Below are positions 58,818-64,000 of a stretch of 64,000 nt of DNA, piece by piece. Under the pieces are notes generated by a model. It did no database searches, was not told where the DNA came from, and saw only the letters and a program-made list of their open reading frames with translations. Each line of letters starts with the position of its first letter. Within the stretch, counting starts at the first letter, position 1. The stretch lies in assembly GCF_016107395.1 (NCBI RefSeq), contig NZ_JAAIKO010000003.1, forward strand, positions 248,001-312,000, written 5' to 3'. The position numbers and the translations under genes were made by a program. The stretch is from Streptomyces fildesensis (GTDB lineage: Bacteria > Actinomycetota > Actinomycetes > Streptomycetales > Streptomycetaceae).

Positions 58818-60944
58818 ATGCCCGAACAGGACCGGCCGCCCGACGGCGGCGAGCTCCCGGGCACCGGCACGCCCCGTACCGGTCTGGCCGAACGCCTCGC
58901 CCTGAACCACATGGGCAGCTTCGACTGGGACCTCAGGATCGGCACCCTGGAGCTGGACCCGGCCGCCCTGGAGGTCTTCGACCTGCGGCCGGAGGAGTTC
59001 AACGGCCGGCCCAACTCCCTGTACAGCCGGGTGACGCCCGAGGACGGCGCCCGGCTCGACGCGGTACTCAACCGGGCCCTGCACGAGCGGGCGTCGTCGT
59101 ACGGCATGTACTTCCAGGCGTTCCTCCGGGACGGCACACCGCGCTGGACGCACACCCAGGGCCGCATCCTGCGCGACGAGGACGGCAAGGCCGTGCGCGT
59201 CATCGGCATCGTCCGTGACGCCACCGCCGAACTCACGCACTCCACCTTGCTGCGGACCCTGGAGGAGGACCGCAAACGCCAGACGTCCATGGTGGAACGG
59301 ACCACGCAGGCTCTGTCGCGCGCCGTCACCGTCGACGACGTCACCGCCGCGCTGACCGGCAGCGGCGGGCTGGAGCGGTTCGGGGCCGACGGCCTCGCGC
59401 TGGGGCTGGTCGACGGCAGCATGCTCAAGATCATCGCGCTCACCGGCCGGTCGATGGAGGTCCTGTCCGACCTGCGGCTCACCCGGATCGACGACGACCT
59501 CCCGCTGTCCGAAGCGATCCTGAAACAGCGCCCGCGGTTCGTCAGCTCGCTGTCGGAACTCGCCGACCGCTACCCCCGGCTGCGGCCCTACACAGGGGAG
59601 ATGGAGATCGAGGCGGCGGCCTACCTGCCGCTGGTGGCCCAGGCGCGCTCCATCGGCGGCCTCTGCCTGTTCTACCGGGACCGCACCCACTTCACCGCCG
59701 AGGACCGCAACCTCTGCCTCGCCCTCGCGGGCATCGTCGCCCAGTCGCTGCAGCGCGCCATGCTCTTCGACCAGGAGCGCGAGTTCGCCACCGGGCTGCA
59801 GGCCTCGATGCTGCCGCGGCGGATCCCCGAGGTCACCGGTGGGGAGATCGCCGTGCGCTACCACGCGGCCTGGAGCGGCCGGGAGGTCGGCGGCGACTGG
59901 TACGACGTCATCCCGCTGCCGCAGGGCCGCATCGGTGTCGTCGTCGGCGACGTCGAGGGCCACGACACCCACGCCGCGGCCATGATGGGCCAGCTCCGGA
60001 TCGTGCTGCGCGCCTACGCCGCCGAGGGCCACGCCCCTTCCACGGTGCTCGCGCGTGCCTCGCAGTTCCTCGCCGAGCTCGACACCGAACGCTTCGCCAC
60101 CTGCACCTACGCCCAGGTCGACCTGGCCACCGGCGACGTACGCGTGGTGCGGGCCGGCCACCTCGGGCCGCTGATCCGGCACACCGACGGGCGGACCGGC
60201 TGGCCCAACGTCCGCGGCGGACTGCCGCTCGGCCTGGCCACCCACTTCGAGGACCACGAGTACCCGGAGACCCGGCTGGACCTGGTGCCGGGGGAGACCC
60301 TGCTGCTGTGCACCGACGGGCTCGTCGAGCAGCCGGGCAAGGACATCGGCGAGGGCATGGACGAGCTCGCCGACGCCGTACGGCACGGACCGCACGGCGC
60401 GGCCGCGCTCGCCGACCATCTCTCGGACGGCCTGTGGGCCCGGCCGGGCGCGGAGGACGACATGGCGCTGCTCCTGCTGCGCCGGGCGCCCGACCCGGGC
60501 ACCGCCAAGGCCCCGCGCATCCACCAGTACGTCCACCAGGCCGACCCGGAGGGGTTGGCCGAAGCCCGCGCGGTGCTGCGCCAGGCGCTGTTGGACTGGG
60601 GTGCGGGCGAACTGGTCGACGATGTCGAGCTGGTGGCCGGCGAACTCCTCACCAACGTCCTGCTGCACACCGAGGGCGGTGCCGTGATGACGCTGGAGAT
60701 CGTCCCCTCGGTACGGATCAAGGGGCCCCACCGGGTGCGGCTGGCCGTCCAGGACCGTTCCAGCGTCTGGCCGCGCCGCAGGACCCCGGGCGAGGCCGCG
60801 ACCTCGGGCCGCGGTCTGCTGCTCATCGACTCCCTCGCCACCCGCTGGGGCGTGGAGCCGCGCGGGGAGGGCAAGTCGGTGTGGGCCGAGTTCCGGTGGC
60901 TCCCGGCGGAGGACCGGGGGGAGACGGGTTCCCCGGCACCCTGA
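58818..60944 (+). CDS. PAS-GAF-SpoIIE phosphatase with HATPase domain (second)
   Basis: 708 residues with the same order as the protein at 42283: PAS (about 25-140), GAF (about 160-315), SpoIIE PP2C (about 330-560; REVGGDWYDVIPL, VVGDVEGHDTHAAA, CTDGLVE, AEDDMALLLLRR) and HATPase (about 580-700; VAGELLTNVLLHTEGGAVM, SGRGLLLIDSLATRWG). It acts probably on an anti-anti-sigma factor in response to a ligand or light/redox sensed by PAS/GAF. It is the last gene of the DUF6325-SHOCT operon. Confidence 0.93.
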   Translation: MPEQDRPPDGGELPGTGTPRTGLAERLALNHMGSFDWDLRIGTLELDPAALEVFDLRPEEFNGRPNSLYSRVTPEDGARLDAVLNRALHERASSYGMYFQAFLRDGTPRWTHTQGRILRDEDGKAVRVIGIVRDATAELTHSTLLRTLEEDRKRQTSMVERTTQALSRAVTVDDVTAALTGSGGLERFGADGLALGLVDGSMLKIIALTGRSMEVLSDLRLTRIDDDLPLSEAILKQRPRFVSSLSELADRYPRLRPYTGEMEIEAAAYLPLVAQARSIGGLCLFYRDRTHFTAEDRNLCLALAGIVAQSLQRAMLFDQEREFATGLQASMLPRRIPEVTGGEIAVRYHAAWSGREVGGDWYDVIPLPQGRIGVVVGDVEGHDTHAAAMMGQLRIVLRAYAAEGHAPSTVLARASQFLAELDTERFATCTYAQVDLATGDVRVVRAGHLGPLIRHTDGRTGWPNVRGGLPLGLATHFEDHEYPETRLDLVPGETLLLCTDGLVEQPGKDIGEGMDELADAVRHGPHGAAALADHLSDGLWARPGAEDDMALLLLRRAPDPGTAKAPRIHQYVHQADPEGLAEARAVLRQALLDWGAGELVDDVELVAGELLTNVLLHTEGGAVMTLEIVPSVRIKGPHRVRLAVQDRSSVWPRRRTPGEAATSGRGLLLIDSLATRWGVEPRGEGKSVWAEFRWLPAEDRGETGSPAP

Positions 60945-60967
60945 CCCCGGCGCGGTGGTTCCCGGCT

Positions 60968-60999
60968 GTCGGCGTCAGAAGGCCGTCGGCGTCAGAAGG
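60968..60999. repeat. 17-bp tandem duplication over the pucR stop codon
   Basis: GTCGGCGTCAGAAGG occurs at 60968-60982 and again at 60985-60999. The second copy holds the stop codon and last codons of the leftward PucR gene. Confidence 0.85.
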
Positions 61000-62239
61000 G
61001 TTCGTGCACGCCGGGCGGCAGGCCCGGCAGTCCCGACGGGCCCGCCCGCTCCTGGAGGTACAGGGCGCGGAGCACGATCTCGGTCGCGAACCGGGCGTCG
61101 GGATCGGAGAGTTGGTCGCCGAAGGCACGGTCGAGGATCCGCATGCGGTAGCGCACGGTCTGCGGGTGCACTTCGAGGAGTTCGGCCATCTGGGCGGCGG
61201 TGCCGCGGGTGGTGAGCCACGTGCGCAGGGTGTCGACGAGCCGGGTGCGCTGGGTGGGGGTGAGGCCGACGAGCGGGCCGAGGTGCTTCTTGCTGAGCTG
61301 GTTGATCAGGGCGGGGTCTCCGAGGAGCCATAACGGCAATAAGTGGTCCTCGCACAGCACCACCGGCCGGTCGTCGATGATCCCGGCGTCGGCCAGTGCG
61401 AGGGTCTGCCGCGCCCAGCGCAGCGAGTCCGCCGCGTCCCCGAGCGGGGTGGTCAGCCCGACCGCCGCCCGGCTGCCGGTCAGCGCGGTGTCGAGGGCCG
61501 CGCGCCGGACGTCGTCGAGCGGGCCGGGGACCAGCAGATGGGGTTCGGGTCCCGACAGGTCGACGAGGATGTCGCGGTCCAGGGCCGCCCGCGTCAGCTT
61601 GGACTCCGGGCCCAGGGCGACGAGCGTCACCTCGTCCGGCAGCGGCCACGCGGCGTGCTCGGCGAGTTCGGCGATCGCGGCGAGCGAGACGGACGGGGTG
61701 GCCAGAATCAGCCGCAGCACCCGGCGGCGGCGGTTGTCCGGTTTCTCACCCAGCTCGGCCATGGCTTCCAGATAGCCCTCGCGGGAGAGCGACGCGAGCT
61801 CGCCGACATAGGCGAACAGCGAGTCGGCGAAGGTCATCATGACGGAGGGCGGGAGCTTGTAGCGCTCGGAGACCTTCATCGCCCGGCGCAGCCCGACCCG
61901 GGCGCCGATCCGGTACGCGGCCTGCAGGCTGTCCAGGCTGCGGCCCTCGTACGCCTCGAAGCGGCCGAACCTGCGGCACATGTCGTCGCGGAGCGTGGAG
62001 GTCGTGGAGGGGGCGGCGATCTGGTCGACGAAGGTGGCGATGTTCTGCTCGATCCCGATGCGTATCGCCTGCCCGTAGGGCCCGTCCAGAATGTGGGAGT
62101 ACTCCGGTAACGCCCCGATGATCTCGGCGGACATCTCCTGGAAGAGGCTGGGCAGTTCGGGCCACATGATCGCCGCGAGCTCCTGCGGGATCGGTCGCAG
62201 CGGCTCGGCCGGTCCCGCGGCCCGTCTCGCTCCGGACAC
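60992..62239 (-). CDS. PucR-family regulator
   Basis: 415 residues. A long N-terminal helical domain (RsbRD-like, about 20-170) and a GGDEF-like central domain lead to a C-terminal PucR helix-turn-helix (LTTRGTAAQMAELLEVHPQT, VRYRMRILDRAFGDQL). PucR proteins activate purine, proline or other catabolic and morphological genes. A TACGACACGTCGTA site lies 60 bp upstream. Confidence 0.88.
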   Translation of the reverse strand: MSGARRAAGPAEPLRPIPQELAAIMWPELPSLFQEMSAEIIGALPEYSHILDGPYGQAIRIGIEQNIATFVDQIAAPSTTSTLRDDMCRRFGRFEAYEGRSLDSLQAAYRIGARVGLRRAMKVSERYKLPPSVMMTFADSLFAYVGELASLSREGYLEAMAELGEKPDNRRRRVLRLILATPSVSLAAIAELAEHAAWPLPDEVTLVALGPESKLTRAALDRDILVDLSGPEPHLLVPGPLDDVRRAALDTALTGSRAAVGLTTPLGDAADSLRWARQTLALADAGIIDDRPVVLCEDHLLPLWLLGDPALINQLSKKHLGPLVGLTPTQRTRLVDTLRTWLTTRGTAAQMAELLEVHPQTVRYRMRILDRAFGDQLSDPDARFATEIVLRALYLQERAGPSGLPGLPPGVHEPF

Positions 62240-62668
62240 GCTCGTCCCCCCTCAACTAGGCGGCGCAGGGTGGGGCATCGGACATGCCGGGAGTGACGTA
62301 CGACACGTCGTAGCTCGTCGAAACATAGACCAACGGCGGCCGGAGCGCAGCACCCAGGGGCCGTAAACGTGCACGGGGCATGTGACCGGCGGCCGGTCCC
62401 CGGGGTGCGTGCGTGCTCACTTCCGGACAGTTCTCAGCCGGAATCTATTGCTCCAGAGATAAGAAAATACTCGGGAGTAAGGTCGTTCTCCCAATCTCTG
62501 ACTGGAGTATTGCGCCACCCTGTTACCGATGCGTAACGTGCCCATTCGCAAGGGCAGCCGAATTTATTCGGTGCCGCGTTCCAGGTATTGAGCCGCAGTC
62601 GCAATCCCCGCCTGAACAGCGTGGATCGCGGTTAATCAGGTACGCCAACTCCTTGAAAGGATCAGCCC
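62240..62668. other. 429-bp gene-free region with AT-rich, repeat-bearing core
   Basis: Divergent gap between pucR and the secreted-protein gene. It holds TACGAC-ac-GTCGTA (62299-62312), nested arms CAGAGAT (62453)/ATCTCTG (62494) enclosing GGGAG/CTCCC, AATACTC/GAGTATT arms, and GTTAC-N6-GTAAC (62522-62537). G+C falls clearly between 62440 and 62580. Promoters and operators are expected here; no gene supported. Confidence 0.55.
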
Positions 62669-63286
62669 GTGCGCAAGCTGACCAAGAGCACCATCGTCGT
62701 CGGTGCGGCCCTCGCCGCCGCCGTCGGATTCTCCACCTCTCCCGCCTCCGCGGCCGGCACCTGGACCGTGACCGGCGGTGGCTCGTTCACAGCGGTGGCG
62801 ACCAGCCCGATCCTGACGGACACCAACACCGGCACCCAGCTCAAGTGCACCAAGTCCAACGCCGCCGGCAGCGCCGCGAACGGCACCGGGCTCTCCGGTA
62901 CCGCCATCGCGAGCATCTCCTCCGTCACCTGGACCAGTTGCTCGGGTCCCGCCGGCATCTCCTTCACCGTCACCGCCCAGGGCCTGCCCTGGAAGCTCAA
63001 CGCCGCGACGTACTCCGCGGGCGTCACCACCGGCACCATCACCGGCGTCAAGGCCCACATCAGCGGTCTGTGCAACGCGGACTTCAACGGCCCGACGGCC
63101 GGCAGCACCGCCACCCTCACCGGCAAGTACACCAACTCCACCCATGTGCTGACGGTCAGCGGCGGGAACCTGAAGGCGTACAACGTCTCGGGCATCTGCC
63201 TCGGTCTGATCAACAACGGCGACAGCGCCGTCTACAGCGCCAACTACGTCCTGAGCCCCGCCACCCTGCAGATCACCTCCCCGTGA
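62669..63286 (+). CDS. secreted beta-rich protein of unknown function
   Basis: 205 residues. A signal peptide (STIVVGAALAAAVGFSTSPA-SA) precedes a mature domain rich in Thr, Ser, Gly and Asn, with four or five cysteines (LKCTKS, TSCSG, GLCNAD, GICLGL). Short strands with alternating polar residues suggest an all-beta fold. The GTG start has a GAAAGGATC SD. A similar gene type is often found next to DUF6801-like secreted proteins, as it is here. Confidence 0.8.
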   Translation: MRKLTKSTIVVGAALAAAVGFSTSPASAAGTWTVTGGGSFTAVATSPILTDTNTGTQLKCTKSNAAGSAANGTGLSGTAIASISSVTWTSCSGPAGISFTVTAQGLPWKLNAATYSAGVTTGTITGVKAHISGLCNADFNGPTAGSTATLTGKYTNSTHVLTVSGGNLKAYNVSGICLGLINNGDSAVYSANYVLSPATLQITSP

Positions 63287-63292
63287 GCCAAC

Positions 63293-63342
63293 CCGCTGTG
63301 CGGACCCCGGCCCGGAGCCACGGGCCGGGGTCCGCACAGCGG
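63293..63342 (+). terminator. strong terminator of the secreted-protein gene
   Basis: A perfect 21-bp stem (CCGCTGTGCGGACCCCGGCC and so on) with an 8-nt loop GGAGCCAC. Confidence 0.93.
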
Positions 63343-63411
63343 AGCGCGCGCCCAGCGGCGCCCGGCTGCTCACCGGTACTCAATGGAATACAAAGCTCCG
63401 CTCCGCATTTA

Positions 63412-63422
63412 TCACTCAGTGA
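63412..63422 (+). promoter_or_regulatory. TCACT-C-AGTGA palindrome in AT-rich upstream region
   Basis: An 11-bp perfect palindrome followed by an A6 run at 63424-63429, about 145 bp upstream of the last gene. It may be an operator for that gene. Confidence 0.4.
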
Positions 63423-63567
63423 CAAAAAATCCGATGGCCGCGAGATCGCGGAACATTCCTGTGTTCGATCACTTGTCCTCGTTATTACCCGCACGTAGTG
63501 TCCTGCGTCCCGACCGAGTTCGTGATTCCCCGCAGGTATGCGCCGAGCCAGTCCGAGGAGTGCCGCA

Positions 63568-64000
63568 ATGAGGGGTGCAGGTGTTCCACGCCGTACGGTG
63601 CGGCTGGCGGGCCTCGCGGCGGCGGCGCTCGTGGCGGGGCTGTTGTCCGGATCCGGCTCCGCGGCGGCCGGACGGGACGGACCGCTGACGATGGCCTACC
63701 GGTGCGCCTTCCCCGGCGGCGATCAGCCGGTGCACGTCGTCCTGACCCAGCTCTTCCCGGACACCGGGGCGGTCAACAGGCCGATCCAGCCCGGTGATCC
63801 GACCATGGCGGTGACGGTGCCCCGCGCCGCCGTCGACGGGCTCGTGCCGGACACCACCGGAACGCTGGCCGGCACCGGAAGTCTCACCGCCCGTGTCACC
63901 CAGGGCACTTCGGCCGCCGACGCCCCCTGGCCGGGACTGCGGGCCCCCGCCGTTGCGGTGGCCGGCAAGGACGACCTGGTGCTGACGTTCAAGGGCGAGG
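63568..64000 (+). CDS. DUF6801-type secreted protein (3' end outside window)
   Basis: 144 residues visible, continuing past the window edge. A signal peptide (basic RRTVR, core LAGLAAAALVAGLLSGSGSA) precedes TMAYRCAFPGGDQPVHVVLT and TVPRAAVDGLVPDTTGTLAG, which fit the DUF6801 domain found in actinobacterial surface proteins. The ATG has a GAGGAG SD 7 nt upstream. Function unknown. Confidence 0.8.
   Translation, partial: MRGAGVPRRTVRLAGLAAAALVAGLLSGSGSAAAGRDGPLTMAYRCAFPGGDQPVHVVLTQLFPDTGAVNRPIQPGDPTMAVTVPRAAVDGLVPDTTGTLAGTGSLTARVTQGTSAADAPWPGLRAPAVAVAGKDDLVLTFKGE

Noticed and set aside
62440-62668. ydaO-type c-di-AMP riboswitch before the secreted-protein gene
   Set aside because: Expected conserved blocks are not found in the sequence; only generic inverted repeats are present.

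Overview
The window is high-GC DNA (third codon positions are almost all G or C) from a Streptomyces or a very close relative. It carries bkd clusters, a Bpa proteasome activator, PAS-GAF-SpoIIE phosphatases, a DUF397/XRE pair and many ATGA/GTGA gene overlaps. The gene order recalls, from memory only, the conserved core region of S. coelicolor around SCO3792-SCO3834. I see no tRNA, rRNA, CRISPR array, insertion sequence or prophage.

Layout. 1-7 kb: end of a 3-hydroxyacyl-CoA dehydrogenase gene, a TetR regulator, a hydrolase lipoprotein, and a BkdR-like Lrp regulator divergent from a complete branched-chain 2-oxoacid dehydrogenase operon (E1alpha-E1beta-E2). 7-12 kb: molybdenum cofactor genes (mobA, moeA), a TrkA-type K+ channel with a His/Asn/Asp-rich head and a quinone reductase. 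12-18 kb: a Pro-rich surface protein, a leaderless PadR regulator with an ABC/FtsX exporter, and bpa. 18-24 kb: two divergent Ser/Thr kinases, a phosphotransferase, a PNPOx-like protein and an orphan NarL-type response regulator. 24-28 kb: a second complete bkd operon. 28-38 kb: GntR-MFS pair, hydrolases, a thioredoxin/NHL protein, an M18 aminopeptidase and a collagen-like secreted protein. 38-44 kb: FadE-type acyl-CoA dehydrogenase, SseB-like protein, pirin and a first PAS-GAF-SpoIIE-HATPase phosphatase. 44-49 kb: aspS, a broken ECF sigma gene, a MazEF-like module whose antitoxin frame has an in-frame amber codon, and metG. 49-51 kb: a DUF397 / anti-sigma-like ATPase / XRE trio whose two promoter regions both carry four-unit arrays phased at exactly 12 bp. 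51-64 kb: aldehyde dehydrogenase, a STAS protein lacking the phosphorylatable serine, APC permease and M20 dipeptidase, a frameshifted YihY gene, a DUF6325-SHOCT-SpoIIE operon, a PucR regulator and two secreted proteins, the last cut by the window edge.

Themes. Two bkd complexes make branched acyl-CoA starters from Val/Leu/Ile; PaaH and FadE are fatty-acid or acyl-CoA oxidation enzymes. A large share of the rest is signalling: two Ser/Thr kinases, two SpoIIE-type phosphatases with built-in HATPase domains, a free HATPase, a STAS protein and XRE/DUF397. Strong hairpins separate most convergent pairs.

Most noteworthy: the matched 12-bp-phased TGCACGTG arrays (48989-49036 and 49879-49926), the amber codon splitting the antitoxin frame next to an intact MazF-like toxin downstream of metG, the leaderless PadR promoter with a twin ATACTC-R-GTAT operator, and the STAS protein with D-C-Y-G in place of D-S-S/T-G.
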